Source: CAZDUS01 sp044344495 (GTDB taxonomy: Bacteria; Verrucomicrobiota; Kiritimatiellia; CAIKKV01; CAITUY01). From it: 37,836 bases of DNA. Each line of letters begins with the position of its first letter. The first letter of the stretch is position 1. Under the pieces are notes generated by a model that saw nothing but the letters and a program-made list of their open reading frames with translations, was not told the DNA's origin and did no database searches. Location: assembly GCA_044344495.1 (NCBI GenBank), contig JBIJCW010000004.1, positions 1-37,836 of the forward strand. The letters run 5' to 3'. Below are positions 15,071 through 22,529 of this stretch, in pieces. The position numbers and the translations under genes are program-made.

Positions 15071-16873
15071 ATTCTTCTTTATCCGCCGCTGCCACAGCAA
15101 CTGGACAATCATCATCACCTGGTTGGCCGTCCAATACAACACCAGCCCTGACGGCATGGAGTAAAGGAACAGCAGCATGATGACCGGCATGAACATCATC
15201 ATCTTCTGCTGTGCCGGATCACCCGCCGAAGGCGTCAGATGCTGTTGCCACGCCTGCGTGGCCGCCATTACCAGCGGCAGGATGTTGATCGGGAAGGGCA
15301 ACACTCCCGCCAACAGGTTCTCCGCGGCGCTCAAGTCGCCAATCCACAGGAACCCTGCATAACGCAACTCGATCCCGCTTCGCAGCACATTGAACAAGGC
15401 GAAGAACACCGGAATCTGGATCAGCATCGGCAGACACCCGCCCAGCGGGTTGACCTTGTGCTCGCGGTATAACGCCATGGTCTCCTGCTGGAGCTTCTGC
15501 GGCTTGTCGCGGTATTGATCCTGCAACGCCTTCACCTTCGGCTGCAGCTCCTGCATCCGCTTCATGCTCTCCGTCCCCTTGTGCGTCAGGGGCCAGAAGA
15601 TCACCCTCACGATCAGGGTCAACAGGATAATCGCCACCCCGTAGTTGGGAATCACCGCGTACAACCAGGTCAGCGCGACAACCAGAATCTCGCAAACCCA
15701 CTTCAGCGTGCCGAAGTCCATCACTTCCTTCATGTGACGACCCAGCGGCCTGATGGTGGAAAGCTCCTTCGGCCCGACATAGTATTCCAGCGAACGCACC
15801 GCCGTCTCCCCCGGCGCCAACACCCGTTCAGGGAAACGCATCGCACCCGCGACACGCGAAGGCACCGCCACACTGGCCCATGACCGGCTCTGCGCGGGAT
15901 CCTCAGTGGGATCCACCACCCGATCGACAATCAGATCACACCCCGCCGCCCCGCCTTGCGGCGCCAGGATCTGAACGAAATACTTGTTCCTTGCCGCCAC
16001 CCAGTCCATGTTCTGGCTGATCCGCTCCCGGATGCGATGAGGCAGCGGCTTGGTCATCTTCGGCCGACCAATGCAACCGTGTCCGCGAATCGGTTCCTCC
16101 TGGAAATAGTCCGCCAGCGTCAGATCATCCGAGAACCACCGCTTGCTCGCCCAGTGCCGCACCCCGCCACCCCCCGCCGACGGCAGGGAGTCAATCCCCA
16201 GAAACTCCACCCCGGTCATCCGTTCCTCACCCTCGAGCATCTCCATGTCGCCCAATGTCATCGCCACCGCCGGCACCGCCCGCACCTCGCCGGCCGTGTT
16301 GATCAGACGATCCTGCACCGTGAGCAGGTAACGTTCGCCCAGCGCAATATGGCGCTCCAACCGGACCCCGTCCGCCCGCGTCGCTTCCAGCCGGGCCGCC
16401 GCACCGTTGGAAAGCACCGTGATCGAGTAATCAGCCCCGACATCCAACCCTTCCCATCCTTCGTACGCCAGCGCCGGGATCCGTTTGAAATCCAACACCA
16501 CCGGACGCAGATCCTTCTTGGTCACCGAAAAGGACGGCAACTCAACGGACACCACACCGCCACCCCGCGACGTCAGGGTTGCATGAACAAACTGGTTGCT
16601 GATGACAAAGGTTTCCTCGGGCCTCCGATCGGTGGTGGCCGCCTGCAACACGGGCGCCTCCGCCACCACAGGCTGCGTCTTGACGGCGGACGGCGCCACT
16701 TCCCCTGCCACCGGCGGCACCGCATTACTGGCCGAATCCGTGACAACGCCAGGCGTTGCCGCTACGGGCGGCGGTGCAAAAAACTTCTGGTACACAGGCC
16801 CCCAGGCCAGCATGGCGCCAAACAGCGCCGCGATAATCAGGATGTCTTTGATCGGTAGATTCTTCTTGCTCAT
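15065..16873 (-). CDS. yidC: Membrane protein insertase YidC
   Basis: YidC inserts and folds inner-membrane proteins, alone or with Sec. The 602 residues have an N-terminal helix (about 8-28), a Pro/Ala-rich linker, a large periplasmic beta domain to roughly residue 330, and the conserved C-terminal membrane core (TLKWVCEILVVALTWLY, then GTESMKRMQELQPKVKALQ, then the GCLPMLIQIPVFFALFNVL block). The long periplasmic domain is the Gram-negative type. ATG 16873 has GGAG upstream; an upstream extension of the frame is unsupported. It follows yidD by 35 nt. Confidence 0.97.
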   Translation of the reverse strand: MSKKNLPIKDILIIAALFGAMLAWGPVYQKFFAPPPVAATPGVVTDSASNAVPPVAGEVAPSAVKTQPVVAEAPVLQAATTDRRPEETFVISNQFVHATLTSRGGGVVSVELPSFSVTKKDLRPVVLDFKRIPALAYEGWEGLDVGADYSITVLSNGAAARLEATRADGVRLERHIALGERYLLTVQDRLINTAGEVRAVPAVAMTLGDMEMLEGEERMTGVEFLGIDSLPSAGGGGVRHWASKRWFSDDLTLADYFQEEPIRGHGCIGRPKMTKPLPHRIRERISQNMDWVAARNKYFVQILAPQGGAAGCDLIVDRVVDPTEDPAQSRSWASVAVPSRVAGAMRFPERVLAPGETAVRSLEYYVGPKELSTIRPLGRHMKEVMDFGTLKWVCEILVVALTWLYAVIPNYGVAIILLTLIVRVIFWPLTHKGTESMKRMQELQPKVKALQDQYRDKPQKLQQETMALYREHKVNPLGGCLPMLIQIPVFFALFNVLRSGIELRYAGFLWIGDLSAAENLLAGVLPFPINILPLVMAATQAWQQHLTPSAGDPAQQKMMMFMPVIMLLFLYSMPSGLVLYWTANQVMMIVQLLWQRRIKKNG

Positions 16874-16908
16874 CGCCTGTACTCCAAAGGGCTGTTTCCC
16901 AGCCCGTC

Positions 16909-17157
16909 TTATCGTTCCCTCACGAGACCATCCCGCTCCACCCGCGGCGGAACCGGATCCACGCCTCCCGGATGAAAGGGGTGACACCGCACCACACGCC
17001 GGGCCCCCAACAGGATTCCCCGTAGCACCCCGTGTGTCTCAATCGCCTCGATCCCATACGCCGAACAGGTGGGATAAAACCGGCACTGACCACCAAGAAT
17101 CAGCGCCAGACTGCGTTGATACCCCTTGATCAGCAAAATGAACGCCTTGCGGATCAT
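16909..17157 (-). CDS. yidD: Membrane protein insertion efficiency factor YidD
   Basis: YidD is a small membrane-associated factor that aids YidC-dependent insertion. The 82 residues show the full family signature: CRFYPTCSAYGIEAI and RRVVRCHPFHPGGVDPVP. The start at ATG 17157 overlaps the rnpA stop by four bases (ATGA), which settles the start against a much longer open frame. The tail is short and charged. Confidence 0.96.
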   Translation of the reverse strand: MIRKAFILLIKGYQRSLALILGGQCRFYPTCSAYGIEAIETHGVLRGILLGARRVVRCHPFHPGGVDPVPPRVERDGLVRER

Positions 17158-17543
17158 GCCCCCAGCCCCGCCTTCCGCGCCAGTTTCAGAAGGTCGGCCA
17201 CCACTTCCTCCCAGGTCGCCATAATAATCGTCCGCCGGGCCACCAGAATAACATCCACGTCTGCCGTCCACCGGTGCCGGTTCAGGCGCCAGACTTCCCG
17301 CAACCGCCGCTTCGCCCGGTTCCGGCGCACCGCATCGCCAATCACACGACTGGCCACCACGCCCAGACGCATCGACGTCCCCGGCCCTCTCCCTACCCAC
17401 AACACCATGCAACGCCCCGCCAGGGACCGGCCCTGCTCATAGATGGCCGTAAAATCCTCAGGCCGGGTCAACCGCTGGGCTCGGCACAACCCGACATCCG
17501 GCCGTTCCACCTTCCCTGATTCGGCTGTCCGGTCTGTCGTCAT
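17154..17543 (-). CDS. rnpA: Ribonuclease P protein component
   Basis: RnpA binds RNase P RNA and helps mature tRNA 5' ends. The 129 residues include the RLTRPEDF opening, FTAIYEQGR, and the basic signature RRNRAKRRLREVWR at 73-86. About 20 residues of nonconserved lead precede the fold. The ATG at 17543 has only a GC-rich upstream sequence with no clear ribosome site. The gap of 171 nt to rpmH is long for this pair and holds a strongly structured element (17594-17678) that would be in the rnpA leader. Confidence 0.95.
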   Translation of the reverse strand: MTTDRTAESGKVERPDVGLCRAQRLTRPEDFTAIYEQGRSLAGRCMVLWVGRGPGTSMRLGVVASRVIGDAVRRNRAKRRLREVWRLNRHRWTADVDVILVARRTIIMATWEEVVADLLKLARKAGLGA

Positions 17544-17593
17544 CGCATTCGTCCCCGCCCGCTATTTCTGCGAACCGCCTCCTGAAACACAAA

Positions 17594-17678
17594 ATGAACG
17601 CCGGCCCTGCCCATCCGGGCAAAGCGCCACCCGCCAGCGTGGAGTTGCCTCCACACGCCCGCGGGTAACGGCGTTCAT
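17594..17678 (-). ncRNA. Three-way-junction RNA element between rpmH and rnpA
   Basis: As minus-strand RNA this folds into a neat three-way junction. P1 is 10 perfect pairs, AUGAACGCCG with CGGCGUUCAU (17678-17669 / 17603-17594). P2 has ACCCGC/GCGGGU (6 bp), an internal loop, then GUGGAG/CUCCAC (6 bp) capped by GCAA, a GNRA tetraloop. P3 is UGCCC-GGAU-GGGCA. The GNRA loop appears only on the minus strand, the strand of rpmH and rnpA. A further GCCC-GAAG-GGGC hairpin lies upstream near 17690. I do not recognise the class: no RNase P RNA, SRP RNA or hammerhead core is visible. It could be a cis-regulator, a processing site or a mobile palindromic element. Confidence 0.5.
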
Positions 17679-17714
17679 CGTCGTTCCCTGCCCCTTCGGG
17701 CTGAACAGGCGCTG

Positions 17715-17849
17715 TTACTCGGAAAGCTTTTTCCGCCCTTTTTGACGGCGACTGGCAATCACTTTGCGGCCTCCGACCGTCTTCATGCGTTTCCGGAAAC
17801 CACACTTGCGCTGGCGCTTCTTCTTCTTCGGCTGATACGTCATCTTCAT
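17715..17849 (-). CDS. rpmH: 50S ribosomal protein L34
   Basis: The 44-residue basic protein reads MKMTYQPKKKKRQRKCGFRK and continues with RMKTVGGRKVIASRR, the L34 pattern of the large ribosomal subunit. The ATG at 17849 has GAGGGA seven bases upstream; the second ATG at 17843 would remove the usual MK start. It heads the rpmH-rnpA-yidD-yidC cluster conserved in bacteria, often near oriC, although no dnaA or DnaA-box cluster is seen here. Confidence 0.95.
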   Translation of the reverse strand: MKMTYQPKKKKRQRKCGFRKRMKTVGGRKVIASRRQKGRKKLSE

Positions 17850-17894
17850 CGTTTGTCCCTCGCTAACCTCTGCAATCCGACTGAAAAGGGGTTC

Positions 17895-17922
17895 AAAGTA
17901 CCATTTATCGCTTTTCTGTCAA
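17895..17922 (-). promoter_or_regulatory. Promoter of the rpmH operon
   Basis: On the minus strand a perfect TTGACA (17922-17917) is followed after 16 bp by TACTTT (17900-17895). Transcription would begin about 40 nt before the rpmH ATG. The divergent pyrC start is only about 30 nt on the other side, so the two promoter regions overlap; a weak TATACA at 17936-17941 may serve pyrC. Confidence 0.5.
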
Positions 17923-17954
17923 GCCACCGCTGGTGTATACATCAAGTCCGGCAT

Positions 17955-19397
17955 ATGCACTCTTCATGGTATATCAAGAACGCCCGACTCGTGGACCCTG
18001 CTTCAAACCGGGATTCCATCGGCGATCTCTTCATCCAAAACGGCGTCTTTGCCCCTCTCCCCATCAACCATTCCGCCCTTCCCCGGGACTGCACCGTCAT
18101 CGACGCCGCCGGCCTTGTGGCCGCACCAGGCTTGATTGACCTGCACGTCCACCTGCGCCAACCCGGCAATGAAGCGGCGGAAACCGTCGAAACCGGTTGC
18201 AGGGCCGCTGTCCAAGGCGGGTTCACCACCATCGTCGCCATGCCAAACACCAATCCCGCGATGGATTGTCCCTCCGAGATCGAAGCCCTCGCCACCCGGG
18301 CCGCCGCCGCCAATCTCGCCCGCGTCCTGCCCGCCCCCTGCATCACCCTGAACCGATCCGGCCACGCCCTCACCGATATCGAGGCCCTTGCCCGCGCCGG
18401 TGCCGTGGCCTTCACCGACGATGGCTGCACTGTCACCAATACCGCCCTCATGGAAGAGGCCATGCGGCGCGCCGCCGCCACCGGACACCCCCTCATGGAT
18501 CACGCCCTCGACCCGCGCCTCGCCGGCAACGGCGTCATGCACGAGGGGCCCCGCTCCCAGACCCTCAACCTGCCCGGCATCCCCTCCGAGGCCGAGACCA
18601 CCATCGTCGCCCGCGATATCCGCCTGGCCGAAACCACCGGCGGCGCCATCCATATCCAACACCTCTCCGCCGGCGAGTCCGTGACCCTGATCCGCAACGC
18701 CCAACAACGCGGCCTCCGCGTCACCGCCGAACTAACCCCCCATCATCTCGCCCTGACCGATGACGACGTCCGCCCCGACCGTGCGGATGCCTTCAAAATG
18801 AATCCCCCCCTGCGATCATCCGCCGATCGCAAGGAACTCATCCGGGGCCTTGTTGACGGCACCATCGCCTGCTTCGCCACCGATCACGCACCCCACACGG
18901 CCGCCCTCAAGGCCCGTGGTTTCTCCGGGGCCCCCTTCGGCGTCGTCGGCCTCGAAACCGCCGTCGGCGTCACCTTCTCCCTGCTTGTCCGCAAAGAGCT
19001 CCTTTCCCTGACGGACTGGGTAGCCCGATGGACCACCGGCCCCGCCGCCATCCTGGGCCTGCCCGCCCCCTCCCTCGCTCCGGGTCAACCCGCCAATCTG
19101 GTCCTCCTCGACCTGAACACCGAATGGACCGTCCAGGCCGACACCTTTGCTTCAAAATCCCGCAACACCCCCTTCGAGGGCTGGTCCCTCCAGGGACGCG
19201 CCGTCATGACCTTCCGCGACGGCATCCAGGTCTTCTCCTCTTCCCTCCCCCATCAACCATTCCCCATCAACCATTCCCCATCAACCATCCCCAAAGAAAC
19301 ATCGTCCTCATGGGCTTTATGGGAACCGGCAAAACCACGGTGGGCAAACAACTGGCCAACCGACTCAACATGGAGTTCATCGATATGGACCATATGA
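17955..19397 (+). CDS. pyrC: Dihydroorotase PyrC
   Basis: Dihydroorotase closes carbamoyl-aspartate to dihydroorotate in pyrimidine synthesis. Metal ligands His64 and His66 are in GLIDLHVHLRQPG, MPNTNPAMD follows, and the catalytic Asp310 is in FATDHAPHT. At 480 residues it is about 50 longer than usual. The expected end is near FRDGIQVF; after that the frame reads through a 42-bp heptamer repeat and 108 bases further, into the start of aroK. Residues 35-40 (LPINHS) are encoded by one more copy of the same 14-mer, as an insertion in an N-terminal loop. No clear ribosome site precedes ATG 17955. The enzyme core is intact, so function is likely. Confidence 0.93.
   Translation: MHSSWYIKNARLVDPASNRDSIGDLFIQNGVFAPLPINHSALPRDCTVIDAAGLVAAPGLIDLHVHLRQPGNEAAETVETGCRAAVQGGFTTIVAMPNTNPAMDCPSEIEALATRAAAANLARVLPAPCITLNRSGHALTDIEALARAGAVAFTDDGCTVTNTALMEEAMRRAAATGHPLMDHALDPRLAGNGVMHEGPRSQTLNLPGIPSEAETTIVARDIRLAETTGGAIHIQHLSAGESVTLIRNAQQRGLRVTAELTPHHLALTDDDVRPDRADAFKMNPPLRSSADRKELIRGLVDGTIACFATDHAPHTAALKARGFSGAPFGVVGLETAVGVTFSLLVRKELLSLTDWVARWTTGPAAILGLPAPSLAPGQPANLVLLDLNTEWTVQADTFASKSRNTPFEGWSLQGRAVMTFRDGIQVFSSSLPHQPFPINHSPSTIPKETSSSWALWEPAKPRWANNWPTDSTWSSSIWTI
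19248..19289 (+). repeat. Six heptamers at the pyrC/aroK junction
   Basis: CCCCATC and AACCATT (last unit AACCATC) alternate three times without a break. A single 14-bp copy occurs at 18059-18072 inside pyrC, and a relative at 15050-15070. A gain or loss of one unit shifts the pyrC C-terminal frame. Confidence 0.85.
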
Positions 19398-19792
19398 TTG
19401 AGACGCGGGCCGGTAAACCCATCACCCGTATTTTTGCCGAAGAGGGCGAACCCCATTTCCGACACATGGAACGCGAACTCACGATGGAACTGTCCGCCCG
19501 GCAAGGGCTCGTCATCGGTTGTGGCGGCGGGGTCGTCCTTAACCCCGACAACATCCGCGATTACCAGGGCACCGGCCTGGTGGTCTGCCTGACCGCCTCG
19601 CCCGACACCATCTTCAAACGCACCGCCAAGGCAAACCACCGCCCTCTCCTCGAGGAGCAGGACCGCCTCCAGCGCATCCGGGAGTTGCTCGAAAAACGGC
19701 GCGCCCTGTACGGCTCCATCCCCCACCAGATCGACACCGATTCCCAATCCCCCTCCCAAATCGTCACCACCATCCTGGCCCTGTACAAGTAA
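19310..19792 (+). CDS. aroK: Shikimate kinase
   Basis: AroK phosphorylates shikimate in aromatic amino acid synthesis. The frame holds Walker A GFMGTGKT, the DMDHMIE substrate-binding block, GCGGGVVLNPDN and the lid stretch RPLLEEQDR. From ATG 19310 the protein has 160 residues, but then lacks the NIVL that normally forms the end of the first beta strand. In frame, those residues are present just upstream, yet no ATG, GTG or TTG lies near; only ATC or ATT codons exist, within the heptamer repeat. The true start is therefore uncertain: a truncated strand, a rare start codon, or a frameshift from pyrC. It overlaps pyrC by 88 nt in another frame. Confidence 0.85.
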   Translation: MGFMGTGKTTVGKQLANRLNMEFIDMDHMIETRAGKPITRIFAEEGEPHFRHMERELTMELSARQGLVIGCGGGVVLNPDNIRDYQGTGLVVCLTASPDTIFKRTAKANHRPLLEEQDRLQRIRELLEKRRALYGSIPHQIDTDSQSPSQIVTTILALYK

Positions 19793-19834
19793 CCTGAAAG
19801 TCTACGGGCGGCTGACGAGAGCAAGCGCTCCCAT

Positions 19835-20033
19835 CTAGGCAACGCGTCGTTCGGCATAAAACCTCCAAAGGTGGTAGCGCTGGGCAAAGGGATCCCCCGC
19901 ATGCGCGGCACACACACGCAGGATCTTGTGCAGAATCACGTAGTTCAACCCAATCCGCCCGGTTCCCCCGTTCAATCATGTCATCAATCGCGACCATCGA
20001 GAAACCTTGACGATTAATATGCCTGTGCTGCAT
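19835..20033 (-). pseudogene. Decayed gene remnant with a frameshift
   Basis: Reading minus, one frame gives GFSMVAIDDMIERGNRADWV and, after a shift of one base near 19930, the other gives ILRVCAAHAGDPFAQRYHLW, then a stop at 19835. Both pieces look protein-like (acidic helix, then a His/aromatic C-terminus) and resemble a widespread small hypothetical family often found next to nucleotidyltransferase-type toxin genes; I cannot name it surely. The N-terminus is unclear. The GC content drops in this area. Confidence 0.35.
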
Positions 20034-20199
20034 GAAAGAACTCTTGGAAAAGAGAGCCCTGAAAACAAGTGTGGATTTCGTCCGACTTAAGAAGCCGCGC
20101 CAGATTCCGGAGCTGACAGTTCACCGCCACTCCCGTTCGCACCCCCAGCAGGGGCGCCACCGCCCTCTGCGTCAAGCCCCCCCTATACCCCAACCGCAC
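20034..20199 (-). pseudogene. Possible C-terminal remnant of a transposase (HTH part)
   Basis: The minus frame reads GYRGGLTQRAVAPLLGVRTG followed by AVNCQLRNLARLL, a helix-turn-helix pattern like the C-terminal part of REP-associated (Y1) tyrosine transposases. No HUH catalytic domain or intact N-terminus is found upstream, so if the call is right only a tail remains. The region 20200-20472 beyond it holds short direct repeats (TTGTATCAG at 20243 and 20264; TACGCAATTCC at 20381 and 20480) and no gene I can support. Confidence 0.3.
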
Positions 20200-20472
20200 T
20201 CAACGCAACCTGTTTCTATGCTCTGACCCCTTGAGCCCTTCTTTGTATCAGCCTCACGGCCTATTGTATCAGCGTCACAGGGTTCCGAACTAGCGGGGGA
20301 CTGATTCAATGAAGCCCGCCAAAACGCACTCACTCACATTACGTCAGATATACGACTGCAAAACCTTCGCCCAATAGAAATACGCAATTCCATCAATGCG
20401 CATCCTGCTCGTAGTTAATATGTTACACACTGTCGTCCACATGATTATTGCGTCCAGATTGCGTGATGACAG

Positions 20473-22113
20473 TCACTTATACGCAATTCCTTTGTCGTCA
20501 GATTCAGTCTTAGCTGGGAACCATTTTCCCCCACGTGTAGCACCATGCAAACATACATGGCCGCGACGTTTCAACTCTCGGATCATATTTTGCACCTGAT
20601 CTTTTGACAAACTGGGCAACACTTGGACGAGCTCCTCGAGCCTGCTTCCCTCAACCGCATTCTCGCGAATATGCTTTAGCAACAGAGCCTTATTTGTCTC
20701 ACGATCCAACCCCTTCTTTCGGGTATAGACACCCTTCTTGCCTGTTGCAGCATAAAACCGCCTGCCAAGAATGAAACGTCCCTTGGCCGCACGCTCCACA
20801 ACACCCAATTCCACCAAATGCGGTAAACGCTCACGCAAGGGCTCCGGGATGGGTTGTTCCCTATGCACCGTATTCACCAATAGGAAATCCTGGGTGCTAA
20901 AATCGGCTAATGTTTCCTGCCCGATGCGCTCCATTAATTGAAGAAATCTTGAATCCTGAACAAGGCCATCCAAGTTAAGAATGACATGATGCCGGTCCGT
21001 GCCGCAAAAATCCGGAACCTGTTTGGCTTGCTTGATGCTCAATTCGAACATCAGGTTCATTCCCTGGCCAGACCGTTCCACCAGACCGCACCGCGCAAAA
21101 ATATCAGCGACCCTGCGGTTGCGAGGCGATTGCCGGTCAAGGATGTTTTCCAGCGTGACATCAGGAGGCAAACCACCAGGACTGTCAATGACCAACCGGT
21201 GTGGATACTGGCGTATAATCACACTGCCGCCCAGTTGGTAACTCCGATGACTCACTGCATTCAGAATCGCCTCGCGCACTACGCGCTCATCAAAAGTGGG
21301 AACATCGAGAACAAACAAACCATCCTGGTAGTGCTGCTTATCGTTTCGCAGGTTGATCAACTCCCATAACCGATCATAAAATGCAAAGAACCCTTGCCTG
21401 AATTCCTCACGTTGCTGGGCCGGCCCGGAAGCCTCCGTCGAACGGTATTCAAAGATCACTTCAGATTGCCCAAGCAATCTCCCTAATGCTTCTCGTTTCC
21501 CGAAAAGCACCAATGCCGCATACGTTATGCGATCTTGAACCAATGCCTCGCAATCGCACAGCAGTTGCTCGGGAGACTTTGCCGACAACGTCGCATTGCC
21601 CGACTTGGCAATCCACCGCTTCCTGAAGTTTTCGATGGCAAGTGGATCCAAGTCATCCCACTTTGCCTCCTCACAGACATCAGCGGAGAAATCATGCCCG
21701 CCTTCCGCAAACACCGCCTTCAAGTCTGTTTCCGACATCGGGAGGAGACTGTCACCCTTCCGCGCCCAGTATATTCCGTCATATTGAACCGGCATACCCA
21801 CCGGCCGTGAAGGCACATCGAATACCAGCACCCGCTTACCATCTTTTTCCAACAAATGAAAATCGAGCCGCAAGTGCAACCGTTCCATCAAACCGGCCCG
21901 CGTCCGTTCCGGCTGGTCAAATGCCCGAGAACCCACTACTCGCCGTGGTCGTTTGTCGCTCACTCCAAAAACAACACACCCGCCGCCCTCATTGGCCATG
22001 GCACAGGCATACTTAACGAGTTCTTCAAACTCAAAACTGTTTTTTGCCTCTTTGAATTCGATGTTCTCGCCTTCCTTGGCGTCCAACAATACGGACAAAT
22101 CCGGCGTTCTCAT
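20473..22113 (-). CDS. AlbA_2/Schlafen-type putative DNA- or RNA-binding ATPase
   Basis: The 546 residues match the COG2865 type. An AlbA_2 (Schlafen AlbA_2) domain fills about residues 10-135 with the signature ENIEFKEAKNSFEFEELVKY and the GGGCVVFGV stretch. A GHKL-type ATPase domain follows, with EAILNAVSHRSY (281-292) and SPGGLPPDV plus GLVERSGQGMN. About 470-535 looks like a winged helix. Family members are called transcriptional regulators or RecG-related, and many lie near defence or mobile genes; biochemistry is poor. Base composition is visibly less GC-rich than the flanks, suggesting acquisition. The ATG overlaps the stop of a small upstream frame (TAATG), so the two are likely coupled. 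Confidence 0.85.
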   Translation of the reverse strand: MRTPDLSVLLDAKEGENIEFKEAKNSFEFEELVKYACAMANEGGGCVVFGVSDKRPRRVVGSRAFDQPERTRAGLMERLHLRLDFHLLEKDGKRVLVFDVPSRPVGMPVQYDGIYWARKGDSLLPMSETDLKAVFAEGGHDFSADVCEEAKWDDLDPLAIENFRKRWIAKSGNATLSAKSPEQLLCDCEALVQDRITYAALVLFGKREALGRLLGQSEVIFEYRSTEASGPAQQREEFRQGFFAFYDRLWELINLRNDKQHYQDGLFVLDVPTFDERVVREAILNAVSHRSYQLGGSVIIRQYPHRLVIDSPGGLPPDVTLENILDRQSPRNRRVADIFARCGLVERSGQGMNLMFELSIKQAKQVPDFCGTDRHHVILNLDGLVQDSRFLQLMERIGQETLADFSTQDFLLVNTVHREQPIPEPLRERLPHLVELGVVERAAKGRFILGRRFYAATGKKGVYTRKKGLDRETNKALLLKHIRENAVEGSRLEELVQVLPSLSKDQVQNMIRELKRRGHVCLHGATRGGKWFPAKTESDDKGIAYK

Positions 22114-22340
22114 TACTGTGCCCTCTCCCTTCTCAGCAACTCCCGATATTCCAGATACCCCTTCGACCCCAGCAAGTGCACAATCTCCTCCGTCTGGTCC
22201 CGGATACCGGCATCCTCAGACACCATTCCCTGCTCCAGAATCGTCCAAGCTCCTTTAGCCTAGGCATAACACAACCCCTCCATGTCGTGGAGGTTCTGGA
22301 GGATCGTCAGGACCGTCTGCTTGCGCTCAACCTGTGCCAT
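22113..22340 (-). pseudogene. Small frame interrupted by one in-frame amber codon
   Basis: From ATG 22340 the frame encodes 26 residues (MAQVERKQTVLTILQNLHDM, then EGLCYA), meets TAG at 22260-22262, and continues in the same frame for 48 codons (AKGAWTILEQGMVSEDAGIR ... RELLRRERAQ) to TAA at 22113. Both halves are charged, helical and protein-like. The TAA overlaps the ATG of the AlbA_2 gene, typical of an operon partner. Either a single nonsense change (for example from CAG or GAG) broke a 75-residue gene, or the second part is made alone from ATG 22226, which has GGAG six bases upstream. I do not recognise the family. Confidence 0.5.
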
Positions 22341-22529
22341 GGACTGTCTTTCCCATCCGTGTTTTCCGGATACTTCATGCCGTTTCAGTGCGCCAGTCGC
22401 ACGGATTGCAATCTGTCACACAACCCCCACCCATTCAACACCAAACCCGCACGGGTTCCCATTCTACAGACTTTCGAAACCCAAAATATTTGTTATCTTT
22501 CTCTCCTATTTGTCCAACACAACCGAATC

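Noticed and set aside
17594..17714. RNase P RNA, SRP RNA or hammerhead ribozyme
   Set aside because: The segment is too short for RNase P RNA and lacks its conserved GAGGAAAGUCC block; no SRP GGAA/GCAG loop pattern or hammerhead CUGANGA...GAAA core is found.
17715..17955. Replication origin near rpmH
   Set aside because: rpmH often lies beside dnaA/oriC, but here pyrC is the divergent neighbour and I see no cluster of TTATCCACA-type boxes.
22260..22262. Selenocysteine or pyrrolysine codon
   Set aside because: The codon is TAG, not TGA, so selenocysteine is excluded. No methylamine methyltransferase or pyl genes are seen, and the protein is too small and unlike those enzymes.
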